In this document: positions 15,507 to 24,319 of the stretch, piece by piece | How the letters are laid out: every line of letters starts with the position of its first letter | How positions within the stretch are numbered: the stretch's first letter is position 1 | From: an uncultured Bacteroidales bacterium | GTDB taxonomy: Bacteria; Bacteroidota; Bacteroidia; Bacteroidales; Muribaculaceae | Reading direction: 5' to 3' | Assembly: GCA_902792895.1 (NCBI GenBank) | Contig: CADBBK010000009.1 | Location: 62,001 to 126,000 of the forward strand | DNA: 64,000 bases | Translations under genes and position numbers: made by a program | The notes under the pieces: model-generated | Databases searched by the model: none | What the model was told of the DNA's origin: nothing | What the model saw: the letters and a program-made list of their open reading frames with translations, nothing else

Positions 15507-15523
15507 GATATCATTTTGATATC
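15507..15523. promoter_or_regulatory. candidate operator at the SPFH transcription start
   Basis: GATATCA, 3 bases, TGATATC forms a perfect dyad one base downstream of the minus-strand -7 box, covering the expected transcription start. A bound repressor would block initiation. Confidence 0.5.
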
Positions 15524-15524
15524 G

Positions 15525-15532
15525 CAAAGATA
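15525..15532 (-). promoter_or_regulatory. -7 box for the SPFH operon
   Basis: The minus strand reads TATCTTTG. It lies 62 bases before the SPFH ATG and adjoins the GATATCA dyad. Confidence 0.65.
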
Positions 15533-15670
15533 TATCCTGTTCCAAAACTTGTCAATACTTTTTCTTAGATTTAACAATTTTTTAACACTCCCGCACTTTC
15601 CCATTTCCCCATAATCCCTCATCGATAATAAAAACTCCCCTTTAATCTCCAAAGTCTAAAGTCTTTTTTG

Positions 15671-15678
15671 TAACTTTG
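15671..15678 (+). promoter_or_regulatory. -7 box for pepT
   Basis: TAACTTTG lies 38 bases before the ATG, divergent from the SPFH promoter across an AT-rich spacer. Confidence 0.6.
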
Positions 15679-15715
15679 CCGATTGGATAATAACCATTAA
15701 CAAGACAATATCACT

Positions 15716-16933
15716 ATGACAAAATTAGTTGACAGATTTTTGAAGTATGTGAAGTTCGACACCCAGAGTGATGAACTCACCAACTTGACGCCCTCCACGC
15801 CGGGCCAGATGGTGTTTGCCAAGGAACTGGAGCGTGAACTGCAGGCCATGGGCTTGAGCGACATCTCGCTTGACGACAACGGCTACCTGTTTGCCACCTT
15901 GCCCGCCAACACCGACAAGCCCGTCCCCACCGTCGGCTTTATCGCCCACATGGACACTGCCCCCGACATGAGCGGCCACGACGTGAAGCCCCGCATCGTC
16001 AAGTATGAGGGCGAGCCCATCGTCCTGAGCGAGGAACCCCGCATCGTGCTCGATCCCGTGCAGTTCCCTGAGATGAACGACTACAAGGGACAGGAATTCA
16101 TCGTCACCAGCGGTGACACGCTGCTCGGTGCCGACGACAAGGCCGGTATCGCCGAGATTCTGAGTGCTGTCGAGTGGTTGCAGGAGCACCCCGAGGTGAA
16201 GCACGGCAACATCCGCGTGGGCTTCAACCCCGACGAGGAAATCGGTCTGGGTGCCCATCACTTTGACGTAGAGAAATTTGGCTGCGACTGGGCCTACACC
16301 ATGGACGGTGGTGCAGTGGGCGAGCTGGAGTTTGAGAACTTCAACGCCGCCAGTGCCAAGATTACCTTCAAGGGCCTGAACGTGCACCCCGGAGCCGCCA
16401 AGCACAAGATGATCAACTCGATGCGTGTCGCCATGCAGTTCGCCATGATGCTGCCCCGCTGGGAGACTCCCGAGCACACCGAGGGTTACGAGGGCTTCTA
16501 TCACCTCATCCACATGGAAGGCGGTGTTGAGCAGACCACGCTCAACTACATCGTCCGTGACCACGACCGTGCCCGCTTTGAGAGCCGCAAGCGCGAGATC
16601 GAGCACCTCTGCAACAAAATCAATGCCGAGTTCCCCGACTGCGCCACCTGCGAGATCAAGGACCAGTACTACAACATGCGCGAGAAGATTGAGCCCGTGA
16701 TGAACATCATCGACATCGCCAAGCAGGCCATGGAGAATGCCGGCGTCACCCCCAAGGTACAGCCCATCCGCGGCGGTACCGACGGCGCCCAGCTCTCGTT
16801 CAAGAACCTGCCGTGCCCCAACATCTTTGCCGGCGGCATGAACATGCACGGACGTTTTGAGTACGTCCCCATCCCCTCGATGGAGAAGGCCATGATGACC
16901 ATTGTCGAGATCTGCAAACTCGTCGCCGAGTGA
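15716..16933 (+). CDS. pepT: peptidase T (tripeptide aminopeptidase)
   Basis: This cytoplasmic di-zinc M20B metallopeptidase removes N-terminal residues from tripeptides. Zinc-site motifs are visible: [13 protein letters not shown] (His-x-Asp), [13 protein letters not shown] (bridging Asp), [15 protein letters not shown] (catalytic Glu pair), YTMDGG and the C-terminal [17 protein letters not shown] (last His ligand). The insertion [15 protein letters not shown] belongs to the dimerisation domain. The length of 405 is normal for the family. It is monocistronic with its own promoter and is followed by tRNA-Lys. Confidence 0.95.
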   Translation: MTKLVDRFLKYVKFDTQSDELTNLTPSTPGQMVFAKELERELQAMGLSDISLDDNGYLFATLPANTDKPVPTVGFIAHMDTAPDMSGHDVKPRIVKYEGEPIVLSEEPRIVLDPVQFPEMNDYKGQEFIVTSGDTLLGADDKAGIAEILSAVEWLQEHPEVKHGNIRVGFNPDEEIGLGAHHFDVEKFGCDWAYTMDGGAVGELEFENFNAASAKITFKGLNVHPGAAKHKMINSMRVAMQFAMMLPRWETPEHTEGYEGFYHLIHMEGGVEQTTLNYIVRDHDRARFESRKREIEHLCNKINAEFPDCATCEIKDQYYNMREKIEPVMNIIDIAKQAMENAGVTPKVQPIRGGTDGAQLSFKNLPCPNIFAGGMNMHGRFEYVPIPSMEKAMMTIVEICKLVAE

Positions 16934-16995
16934 TACTAAAAACAGAGCGGGAAGAAAAAAGGGGTAAATAATTTGGCCACGTGCGAAATTTGATA

Positions 16996-17003
16996 TACCT
17001 TTG
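16996..17003 (+). promoter_or_regulatory. -7 box for tRNA-Lys
   Basis: TACCTTTG ends 15 bases before the first base of the tRNA, as expected for a stable RNA promoter. Confidence 0.65.
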
Positions 17004-17018
17004 CACCGCTTTTTGGGA

Positions 17019-17091
17019 GATTCGCTAGCTCAGCAGGTAGAGCACATCCCTTTTAAGGATGGGGTCGTGGGTTCGAGCCCCACGCGAATCA
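17019..17091 (+). tRNA. tRNA-Lys (UUU)
   Basis: Acceptor GATTCGC pairs with GCGAATC. The D arm is GCTC...GAGC. The anticodon stem CATCC/GGATG holds loop CTTTTAA, so the anticodon is TTT. The T arm GTGGG/CCCAC encloses TTCGAGC. The discriminator is A. CCA is not encoded. Confidence 0.97.
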
Positions 17092-17095
17092 CTAG

Positions 17096-17137
17096 AAAAA
17101 TCGCAGTCAACTTTTTAGTTGGCTGCGATTTTCTTTT
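17096..17137 (+). terminator. rho-independent terminator of tRNA-Lys
   Basis: AAATCGCAGTCAACT pairs with AGTTGGCTGCGATTT (one G-U) around a TTTT loop and is followed by TTCTTTTG. It lies 5 bases past the tRNA. Confidence 0.85.
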
Positions 17138-17162
17138 GTTATAACTCAATAACAAACCCATC

Positions 17163-17196
17163 GGCAGAATCAAGCATGTGCTCGCTTGATTCTGCC
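17163..17196. terminator. hairpin after the deiminase gene
   Basis: GGCAGAATCAAGC at 17163-17175 pairs perfectly with 17184-17196 across 8 bases. It lies 12 bases past the stop of the minus-strand gene at 17209. Confidence 0.7.
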
Positions 17197-17208
17197 AAGG
17201 GGGCATGG

Positions 17209-18831
17209 TTACTGTTCCATAATTAAATCGATCAGGGCTGAGACATCGGCCACGCTGATTTCACCGTCGCTGTCAACATCGGCGGCTGCGGCGTTGAACG
17301 GCGATACTGCGGAGCCCAGGAGGTGATCAATCAGCGCAGTCACGTCGGCAATAGACATCTCACCATCCTCGTTCACGTCGCCCTGGATGAAGGACATGTG
17401 GACGGTGAAGTGGTGGGGTTCCAGTTCGCCGAACACTGGTTGCTGATAGCGGTGTCCTGACTCATCGGCACCGAAGACGTAGTAGTCAACCTCTGATGCC
17501 TGGTGATAGCCCTTGATGTAGCCTACATATTCATCGGGAGCGCCGGTGGCTGTCATGTGTGCAATCTGGTAGGGGCCGTTGTCAATGCTGTAGTAAACCA
17601 GTAGCGAGTCCTCTTTCAGGGGCTTTCCGCTATAGGCGATGAACTTGCTCGTGACGGCGATGGAGTCTTCACACTCCTGCGTGCCGTAGAGCACGTTCCT
17701 GTGGTCAACAAACAGCATGTTGAAGTCCATCACACCGCGTGTGCGGCAGTGCAGGGCGTCGGTGTTCTGCCAACCGGTGTTGTAGGATGTGTTAGACACA
17801 CCCGTCACCTCGTAGCCGGGCAAGGCTTCCCTGTAGACCTGGAGCGCACGTTCATTGTAAGAGGTGTTGCTGCCCAGCGGCACGTAGACGTGCTTGTTGA
17901 GGATAAGACTGTTGGTGTAGGGAGCAAGAGTGTTGCCACCGGGTTCCTCGACGCGGTACACCTTGTAGGGATAGCCCCAGCAGCAGTTGGTGGTGGCGAA
18001 ATAGTTGGCCACTTCCTCATAGTCCTCATATCGGCTGTCGCTCTTCGGCAGTTTCGCAATCAGGATTTTATCCGGAGCCAGGTATTTTCCCCAACAGTCG
18101 ACGTGGGCAATGTAGTCGTTCTGCGGGTCGATGGTGATGTGGTAGTTGTCGATGCCGAGGTAGTCAAGCATCTTCTGGCGCACGTCAGCCTCGTCATTGT
18201 TGTTCTCAGTGATGACCAGATTGTCGCTAACGGCATGTCCGCGTCCGTCCTCCATCATGTTGCCTCCGGTATGTTTCAGGTTCATGCCGTAGAGGGGGAT
18301 GTCCAGGTAGGAAGCAAAAAATGCGGATATCGCATCATCGTTCAGTCGCGGACGATTATACACGTTGTCGACGATGGCGGGAGTCCTGTCGGCGAAGATA
18401 TACCAGGGACCGTAGTCGCGCACCCAGTAGGAATCGGTTTTAGCGTTCACAAAGGTGACGCGCTCCAGGTTCACCCCAGCGCTGCTGAAACGTGAACGTG
18501 CCGTTGCCTGCTGGCTCTGCTGCACGATGCAGTACACCTGGCAGTTGTCGGCCAACAATTTAACTAAGCTAACAGGAATGCCCAGCGGGTAGGCAATTGT
18601 CACGGCCTGCATGGGTTCAAACTCTGCCACGAAGCGGGGCGCTTCGGTTGGCGCGGGTGTCTCGGTGAAGTTGGTGGCCCTCACGGGGGTCCTCATTTCT
18701 TCTTCGGACAGGTAATGGAGTTTTCTCCAGTCTGGCGCTTCCTTAGTCTGTGCTTGGGCGTTCAGGCAGCCCATTGATAACATCATGGAAGCAAACACGA
18801 GTAAAGCGAAAAATGATTTTTTTCTTGTCAT
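17209..18831 (-). CDS. secreted peptidylarginine-deiminase-like enzyme with C-terminal dockerin
   Basis: After a signal peptide (1-27) comes a guanidino-group-modifying beta/alpha propeller like Porphyromonas gingivalis PPAD. Residues corresponding to the PPAD catalytic set are visible: Asp139 in RDYGPW, His243 and Asp245 in HVDCWGK, Asn307 in YTNSL, and nucleophile Cys362 in HCRTRG. Arg160 and Arg162 in NRPRLNDD fit the two PPAD arginines that bind the substrate's C-terminal carboxylate, favouring citrullination of peptidyl-arginine over agmatine hydrolysis. An Ig-like domain (about 400-480) follows, then a dockerin pair: DVNEDGEMSIADVTALIDHL and DVDSDGEISVADVSALIDLI. PPAD itself ends in a T9SS tail, so the dockerin is a different way of placing the enzyme. 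Agmatine deiminase is the alternative call. Confidence 0.82.
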   Translation of the reverse strand: MTRKKSFFALLVFASMMLSMGCLNAQAQTKEAPDWRKLHYLSEEEMRTPVRATNFTETPAPTEAPRFVAEFEPMQAVTIAYPLGIPVSLVKLLADNCQVYCIVQQSQQATARSRFSSAGVNLERVTFVNAKTDSYWVRDYGPWYIFADRTPAIVDNVYNRPRLNDDAISAFFASYLDIPLYGMNLKHTGGNMMEDGRGHAVSDNLVITENNNDEADVRQKMLDYLGIDNYHITIDPQNDYIAHVDCWGKYLAPDKILIAKLPKSDSRYEDYEEVANYFATTNCCWGYPYKVYRVEEPGGNTLAPYTNSLILNKHVYVPLGSNTSYNERALQVYREALPGYEVTGVSNTSYNTGWQNTDALHCRTRGVMDFNMLFVDHRNVLYGTQECEDSIAVTSKFIAYSGKPLKEDSLLVYYSIDNGPYQIAHMTATGAPDEYVGYIKGYHQASEVDYYVFGADESGHRYQQPVFGELEPHHFTVHMSFIQGDVNEDGEMSIADVTALIDHLLGSAVSPFNAAAADVDSDGEISVADVSALIDLIMEQ

Positions 18832-18853
18832 AATAGTATTAAGTTAATTACCG

Positions 18854-18861
18854 CAAAGGTA
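18854..18861 (-). promoter_or_regulatory. -7 box for the deiminase gene
   Basis: The minus strand reads TACCTTTG, 23 bases before the ATG. Confidence 0.6.
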
Positions 18862-18987
18862 CATTATTTTTCTGAATGGGCGTTACTTGCGTGTATATTT
18901 TTGCTTATGGCTATTGGGTCAGGCCCTGCGGGGCTAATGCCAATGTCACGTGTTAATCAAATAATGTATCGTGACCTAAAACAGATA

Positions 18988-19016
18988 GCCCTTGCCGACG
19001 CATTTGCGGCAAGGGC
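18988..19016. terminator. hairpin after the CotH-like gene at 19059
   Basis: GCCCTTGCCG at 18988-18997 pairs perfectly with CGGCAAGGGC at 19007-19016. It lies 42 bases beyond the stop of the minus-strand CotH-like gene. Confidence 0.7.
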
Positions 19017-19058
19017 CATCCGTGTTAAGTGATTAGGCGTGATGCGGCTAATAGGACC

Positions 19059-20780
19059 TTAATAGGCCTTCTTCAAGATGATTTCGATAACAGCGTTGAT
19101 GTCACCGATGGTAATCTCGAGATCCTCGTTCACGTCGGCGCGGTTCATGATCTCGTCGCTGAAGCGATGGCCGAGGATAATCTCGATAATCATGTTGACG
19201 TCGGCAATGGTAACCTCACCGTCACCGTTGACGTCACCCTTGATGAAGGGTTCGATGAACACATGCTCGTCACAATAGGCCATGCGGTTGCGGATCCAGT
19301 TCTCCACGTAGTCCATCTCGTTGGCCAGGTTGAGTTCCTTGTTGGCCAGGTCGGTGTCGCCGCTCCAACGGTTCTCCTCGCGCTCGGCAGCACCGCTTTC
19401 CAGCAGCTCATCGACGGCCGAGCGGTAGCGGCTCACGAGGTTCTCGGTTTCGAGCCAGGTGTTGCGCAGCTCGCGGTAGCGGTCGATGACCTCGCTGCGG
19501 TAGCTCTTGACCTGCATCATGTCAAACATGGGCACATGGCTGATCCAATCCACAGGTCGGTCGGGCCTTACCATCTCGGGCAGGTCAAAACGGGGGTTGT
19601 AGTTGCCGCCCAGGCAGACGTCGAGGTCCCAAGGGGTCATGGTCAACCGGTGGCTGCCAGCCAGGTCGAGGCAGCTGTAGTAGATGTTCTTGCTCTCGTT
19701 GTCCAGAGCCTGCAGGGCAACAACGTAGATGTAGTAGTCCTGCATCACGGGCAGGTCGAAGTACTCGCCCATGCTGTCCACCCTCAGGTTCATGTCCTCG
19801 TCGGCGCGGCCGGCAAAGTAAACGGCGTTCTCGAGGGGATCCCACTTGGTGCGGCGAATCTCGCTGAAGTCGGGATACTTCTGCTCAAAGCCATCCCAAT
19901 AGACACCGCCGGGACGGGGCACGGGGTCACTCATGGTCACGGTGCGGGTCCACTTGTAGGCGGTCCACAGCAGGCCGTGGAATTCCCTGTTCTCGTAATC
20001 GTAGCGCTCGAGCTTGAGCTGCTTGCGGTCGATGGGCTCACACATGTTGTAGATGCCCACATAGCCGCCGTTCATGATGACCTCGACCATCTGGCCGCGC
20101 GAACCGTTGCGCACGTTGGCAATCGAGTCGCTGTACCAGGGCTTGCGGGACATGTCGAGCCACAGGTCGGTGCTCACGCGGTTACGCACGCGCAGGAAGT
20201 CCATCTGGCCGGCGTCGAGAATCCAGTTGTTGTCGTTGCGCAGACCGAAGAAGCGCCTGTTGCACTTGGTGCTGTCCTCGTTGATGAACTTGATGCGATA
20301 GTTGCGCTTGTGCTTGTCGGGGGTGTTGGTGGCACCGCCGCGCAGTTTCATCTTGGCCAGCATCGGCTCGGCAAAGGCCGAGTCGGGCTCGCTCACGGTG
20401 ACGGTACCGTAAACGTACTTGTTCACGGGTTCACCGTTGATCTCGACCAGGGGCAGCCAAGTGAAGGTGATGTAACCGGTGATGAGGCTGTCGCCCATGT
20501 GGCCGGTTACGGTATAGTGCGTGCCGCCTGCCACCTGGGCAAAGGTCACCTCATCGCCGTTGGCTACCGGCTCGCCCTCAATGGCGAGGTCGGTGACGTC
20601 GTCGCCGAAGCTGACTGTAGCGATGTAGTCCTCACCGAAGTGTGACTGCGGGATGCTGCACAACCACATGTTGTTGATGGTGTCACGCACTGCTCGATGA
20701 CCGCCGATGTTGAACGTCTGTCCCCAAGCGGTGGCGCACGTCAGCATCAGGACCATCATCAGAAGTAATTGCTTTTTCAT
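19059..20780 (-). CDS. secreted CotH-kinase-like protein with C-terminal dockerin
   Basis: A signal peptide (MKKQLLLMMVLMLTCATAWG) is followed by a beta domain and a CotH-like domain: the KLRGGATNTPDKHKRNYRIK entry strand with paired Arg/Lys, NNWILDAGQMDFLRVRNRVS, GYVGIYNMCEPIDR, and the metal-site segment MTPWDLDVCLGGNY. CotH proteins are atypical protein kinases; secreted bacterial homologues have mostly untested activity. The C terminus has a dockerin pair, DVNGDGEVTIADVNMIIEII and DVNEDLEITIGDINAVIEII. The protein is more diverged from the three CotH paralogues at 53-59 kb than those are from one another. It has its own promoter. Confidence 0.82.
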   Translation of the reverse strand: MKKQLLLMMVLMLTCATAWGQTFNIGGHRAVRDTINNMWLCSIPQSHFGEDYIATVSFGDDVTDLAIEGEPVANGDEVTFAQVAGGTHYTVTGHMGDSLITGYITFTWLPLVEINGEPVNKYVYGTVTVSEPDSAFAEPMLAKMKLRGGATNTPDKHKRNYRIKFINEDSTKCNRRFFGLRNDNNWILDAGQMDFLRVRNRVSTDLWLDMSRKPWYSDSIANVRNGSRGQMVEVIMNGGYVGIYNMCEPIDRKQLKLERYDYENREFHGLLWTAYKWTRTVTMSDPVPRPGGVYWDGFEQKYPDFSEIRRTKWDPLENAVYFAGRADEDMNLRVDSMGEYFDLPVMQDYYIYVVALQALDNESKNIYYSCLDLAGSHRLTMTPWDLDVCLGGNYNPRFDLPEMVRPDRPVDWISHVPMFDMMQVKSYRSEVIDRYRELRNTWLETENLVSRYRSAVDELLESGAAEREENRWSGDTDLANKELNLANEMDYVENWIRNRMAYCDEHVFIEPFIKGDVNGDGEVTIADVNMIIEIILGHRFSDEIMNRADVNEDLEITIGDINAVIEIILKKAY

Positions 20781-20832
20781 AAATAATTCAATATGAACGT
20801 TTGTTGTTGTATGGTTAATGATTTAACGGCTG

Positions 20833-20840
20833 CAAAGATA
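20833..20840 (-). promoter_or_regulatory. -7 box for the CotH-like gene at 19059
   Basis: The minus strand reads TATCTTTG, 53 bases before the ATG. The remaining intergenic stretch to 21085 holds a small hairpin (CCCACT-tgc-AGTGGG near 20908) and nothing else recognised. Confidence 0.6.
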
Positions 20841-21085
20841 CTAAAAATGTTTTTATGCAATCGGTCGTGGTCGCTGATTTTATTGATTTCATCAGTCAAA
20901 TCCCACTTGCAGTGGGGTTTGAGACTCCAAATGGGATTCATACAGCGACTTTTGGACTACTGAAAAATGTATAAACGGCGGCTGCCGGTGGCAGTGGGTG
21001 AGGGGCATTCGGCATTACACATTTTTTAAGATTTTTATTTCTTCAGATTTTCGGTTTTTTTGTCCCAGGTCCGCTAAAAAAATAG

Positions 21086-21093
21086 TATCTTTG
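21086..21093 (+). promoter_or_regulatory. -7 box for the NAD(P)HX repair gene
   Basis: TATCTTTG is followed by about 50 bases of AT-rich leader before ATG 21149. Confidence 0.6.
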
Positions 21094-21148
21094 TTCGCTA
21101 AATTTTTAAACACTCGAATACGGACTTGAAAATCACTCTACCACAACA

Positions 21149-22669
21149 ATGAAGATATTTACCAACGATGAATTGCGCCGAATTGGCGACCGCACACTTG
21201 AAAAGGAGAATATACAGTTGCTCGATCTTATCGAACGGGCAGCATCTGCCGTGTCATATGAACTGATTTCACGCTGGCGCACGTCCAAGCGTTTCGTTAT
21301 ATTTGCAGGCCCTGGCGACAATGGTGCCGACGCCCTGGCCGTTGCACGCATGATGTTTGAGCAGGGTTACCGCCCCGAGGTCTATTTGTTCAACATCAAG
21401 TCGGCCAAGCTCTCGCCCTGTTGCCTCACCAACCGTGACCGCCTCCTGGCCACCGTGGGCGACCAGATCAACTTTGTCGAGGTCATCCAGACCTTCAGCC
21501 CGCCCCAACTCGATGAGAACGATGTGGTGGTGGACGGACTGTTCGGCAGCGGCTTGCGTACCCCCCTCAAGGGTGGCTACACCTCGCTGGTGCAGTACAT
21601 CAATTCGAGCGGCGCCTATGTCGTGTCGATAGACCTCCCCTCGGGCATGTTCGGCGAGTGGAACACAGGCAACGACCGTCGCAACATCATCCGTGCCAAC
21701 CTCACGCTCACCTATCAGTGCAAGCGCCTCTCGTTCTATTTCGCCGAGAATGCCGCCTATGTGGGTGAGTGCAAGGTGATTGACCTGGACCTCGACCCCG
21801 AGAGCCTGGCACGCACCCCGACCGACTTCTACCTCATCGAGCATGAGGATGCCAAGAAGGTGCTTAAGCCACGCAATCCCTTCATCAACAAGTATGACAA
21901 CGGTACCGTGTTGCTCGTGGCGGGCAGTTACGGCATGATGGGCGCGGCTGTGCTTGCCGCCCGTGGCGCATTGCGCGCTGGTGCCGGCCTGGTGACGGTG
22001 CACGCGCCCCGCTATGGCTATGAAGTGCTGCAGACGGCAGTCCCCGAGGCCCTGTTTGAGCCCGACCACAACGATATCGTCACGTCGGCCATCGACCTGC
22101 GCCACGACTACAGCGTTGTGGCCATCGGTCCCGGTATGGGTACCGACGACTCGACGCTCGAGGCCGTTTACCAGTTCATCATGTCCTTCAAGCGTCCGTG
22201 CCTGATCGATGCCGATGCGCTCAACTGCATCGCGATGCGCCCCATGCTGCTGCGCAGCATTCCCCAGCGCTCCATCATCACGCCCCACGCCCTCGAGTTT
22301 GACCGCCTCTTCGGTTCCCACACCACCGACGAGGAGCGCCTCAAGAAGGCCATCGACGTGTCCAAACTGTACAAGATTACCATCGTGCTCAAGGGCCACT
22401 ACACGATGACCGTGCGCCCCGACAGCAAGATCTATGTCAACAGCAGCGGCAACGCCGGCATGGCGACTCCCGGCAGCGGCGATGTGCTCACGGGTGTCAT
22501 CTCGGCGCTTATCGCCCAGAACTATCCGCCCGACTGGTCGGTAGTCCTCGGCGTGTACATCCACGGCCTGGCAGGTGACCTTGCCGAGCAGGAGCATGGC
22601 TCTTACGGCATGATTGCCAGCGACATCGTCAACAACATCGGCAAGGCCTTTGTCGATGTCATGAAGTAG
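21149..22669 (+). CDS. nnrD: bifunctional NAD(P)H-hydrate epimerase / ADP-dependent dehydratase
   Basis: This cytoplasmic repair enzyme restores hydrated NAD(P)HX to NAD(P)H. The N-terminal YjeF-type epimerase (about 1-215) shows FAGPGDNGADALAVARMM and VVDGLFGSGLRTPLKG. The C-terminal ribokinase-like dehydratase (about 235-500) shows VLLVAGSYGMMGAAVLAARG, AIGPGMGTD, DADALN, ITPHALEFDRL and the anion-hole motif GNAGMATPGSGDVLTGVISA. Its length of 506 matches the two-domain bacterial form. The gene stands alone, with promoter and terminator. Confidence 0.93.
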   Translation: MKIFTNDELRRIGDRTLEKENIQLLDLIERAASAVSYELISRWRTSKRFVIFAGPGDNGADALAVARMMFEQGYRPEVYLFNIKSAKLSPCCLTNRDRLLATVGDQINFVEVIQTFSPPQLDENDVVVDGLFGSGLRTPLKGGYTSLVQYINSSGAYVVSIDLPSGMFGEWNTGNDRRNIIRANLTLTYQCKRLSFYFAENAAYVGECKVIDLDLDPESLARTPTDFYLIEHEDAKKVLKPRNPFINKYDNGTVLLVAGSYGMMGAAVLAARGALRAGAGLVTVHAPRYGYEVLQTAVPEALFEPDHNDIVTSAIDLRHDYSVVAIGPGMGTDDSTLEAVYQFIMSFKRPCLIDADALNCIAMRPMLLRSIPQRSIITPHALEFDRLFGSHTTDEERLKKAIDVSKLYKITIVLKGHYTMTVRPDSKIYVNSSGNAGMATPGSGDVLTGVISALIAQNYPPDWSVVLGVYIHGLAGDLAEQEHGSYGMIASDIVNNIGKAFVDVMK

Positions 22670-22696
22670 GGGTAATACCTGCTACTGAACAAAACA

Positions 22697-22732
22697 TTAG
22701 CGGCTGAGAATCAAACGATTCTCAGCCGCTAA
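22697..22732. terminator. bidirectional hairpin between nnrD and tRNA-Leu
   Basis: TTAGCGGCTGAGAATC pairs perfectly with GATTCTCAGCCGCTAA (16 bp, loop AAAC). It sits 27 bases after nnrD and 4 bases past the tRNA-Leu 3' end. Confidence 0.88.
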
Positions 22733-22735
22733 CTG

Positions 22736-22820
22736 TACCTGAAGTGGGACTTGAACCCACACGGCCGCAATGGCCAAGGGATTTTAAGTCCCTCGTGTCT
22801 ACCGATTCCACCATTCAGGC
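22736..22820 (-). tRNA. tRNA-Leu (UAA)
   Basis: The acceptor GCCTGAA pairs with TTCAGGT (one G-U). The anticodon stem GGGA/TCCC encloses CTTAAAA (anticodon TAA). A long class II variable arm and T arm GTGGG TTCAAGT CCCAC are present. 85 bases, discriminator A, CCA not encoded. Confidence 0.96.
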
Positions 22821-22840
22821 ATCCGGTACGGATTCGTCGG

Positions 22841-22848
22841 CAAAGGTA
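22841..22848 (-). promoter_or_regulatory. -7 box for tRNA-Leu
   Basis: The minus strand reads TACCTTTG, 20 bases before the tRNA 5' end. Confidence 0.6.
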
Positions 22849-22920
22849 CTACTTTTTGCTGAAAGAGTGTGACATTTGCCGTTTTTTTTCATTTTGTGCG
22901 ATAAAAACGCACTTATCTCA

Positions 22921-24288
22921 TCACTGCTGCTGGGACTGTGCAATGTCGGGCAGATCCAGCAGGCGCACGTCGTGCTCGCCATGCAGTTGCTTGTCGCGCT
23001 GGGCCTTGATAGCGTCTATCACGGGAGCAAAGCGGGTGTCGGCCTTGGTGATGAAGTCGCTGTTGCCTAGGTCGGCCAGCCGGTTAGTTGCGTCGTTCAC
23101 GGTGTAGTCGTCGGGGTCAAAGGTCGGTGCATAGGCGGGTTCCTTTTGCTCATCGTCCTCGTCGTCGGCTCTCATGGTTGTGACAGTGGTCAACAGCCCG
23201 GCACGTTGCAGGCCGCTCGTCAGCCGGTCGGCGAGCAGGCCTGGGATATCGTATTCATTGATGAGTTCGCAGCGGGTGAGCGGCCCTTCTTTCTGCTTGA
23301 AGCGCTTGACGGCCATGGCCAGTATGGCAATGGCAAGATGGTTGGTATAGGTCTGTGAGATGCCTTTTGCCAGGTCGTCGTAGATGTAGTTGTTGAAGTT
23401 CTGCCACGAGTAGCACAGCACCACGCCGGCCAGAGTGATGAGCCACGATAGATGGATCCACACCAGCATCAACGGCAGGAATGCAAAGCTACCATAGATG
23501 GCATTATACTTCGACACATACAACTGTCCCGTCACAAACAGCCACTGAACAACCTGGAACATCGTGCCGCACAGCACTCCCGCCAGCAGTGCGCCCTTGA
23601 AACTTACCTTGGTGTTGGGGATGATACTGTAGGCGGCGGTGAAGATGAACCACGAGATGATGGTGGGCATGAAGGCCAGCAGACTGTGGGCCATCGGCGA
23701 CAGCGGGTTGCCCTCGAACAGGTGCTGCACTGCATCGCTCATGAAGATGGAGATACCCGCCGAGCACACCATCATCACGGGCAGTAGCAGCAACAGCGCC
23801 GAGTAGTCGGTGAATTTGCGCACAAGCGAACGCTTGTTGGTCACGCCCCAAATGTAGTTGAACGTGTCCTCGACGTTGCTCATCAGTGAGTGCAGCGTCC
23901 ACAGCAGGAACACCAGGCCTATGCCGACAAATATGCCCTGCGAGGCATGGGACAGGTAGTTGTCCACATACTCCATCGCGTTGGTCAGTGCCGCGCGCTG
24001 GGCCGAGAAGTAACGGAACAACTCAGTTTCCAGCAGGTTCTGGAAACCGAAACCGCGTCCGATGGCAAACAGCATGGCCAGTGCTGGGACGATGGCGAGC
24101 ACCGTGTTGTAGGTCAATGCGCTGGCACGCATCTGCAGGTCATGGCGCAGGAATGAGCGCACGCTCAGGTTGATGATCTTCAGTGTCTTGACCGACCACA
24201 ACGAGCGTGTGTCATTCCATACGCCGCTGATGCAGTAGCGTATGTTACGGTTAATGCGTTGCCACAGGCTGTCGCTCTTCTCGTCCAT
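22921..24288 (-). CDS. YihY/BrkB family inner-membrane protein
   Basis: The N-terminal part carries the YihY pattern: LRHDLQMRASALTYNTVLAI, VPALAMLFAIGRGFG, an extended loop, then YIWGVTNKRSLVRKFTDYSA and five to six membrane helices with LMLVWIHLSWLITLAGVVLC. A long cytoplasmic C-terminal tail (about residues 320-455) resembles a winged-helix segment (LAIAILAMAVKRFKQKEGPL) and ends acidic. The family's function is unsettled (once misnamed RNase BN). It is the third gene of an hpt-adk-yihY run, 31 bases after adk. Confidence 0.9.
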   Translation of the reverse strand: MDEKSDSLWQRINRNIRYCISGVWNDTRSLWSVKTLKIINLSVRSFLRHDLQMRASALTYNTVLAIVPALAMLFAIGRGFGFQNLLETELFRYFSAQRAALTNAMEYVDNYLSHASQGIFVGIGLVFLLWTLHSLMSNVEDTFNYIWGVTNKRSLVRKFTDYSALLLLLPVMMVCSAGISIFMSDAVQHLFEGNPLSPMAHSLLAFMPTIISWFIFTAAYSIIPNTKVSFKGALLAGVLCGTMFQVVQWLFVTGQLYVSKYNAIYGSFAFLPLMLVWIHLSWLITLAGVVLCYSWQNFNNYIYDDLAKGISQTYTNHLAIAILAMAVKRFKQKEGPLTRCELINEYDIPGLLADRLTSGLQRAGLLTTVTTMRADDEDDEQKEPAYAPTFDPDDYTVNDATNRLADLGNSDFITKADTRFAPVIDAIKAQRDKQLHGEHDVRLLDLPDIAQSQQQ

Positions 24289-24319
24289 CGGGGGGAGTGT
24301 GCCTCTGGTGGGGCGATGA

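Noticed and set aside
17019..17091. tRNA-Lys or tRNA-Leu as an integration site of an element
   Set aside because: No partial second copy of either tRNA 3' end was seen and no integrase lies nearby.
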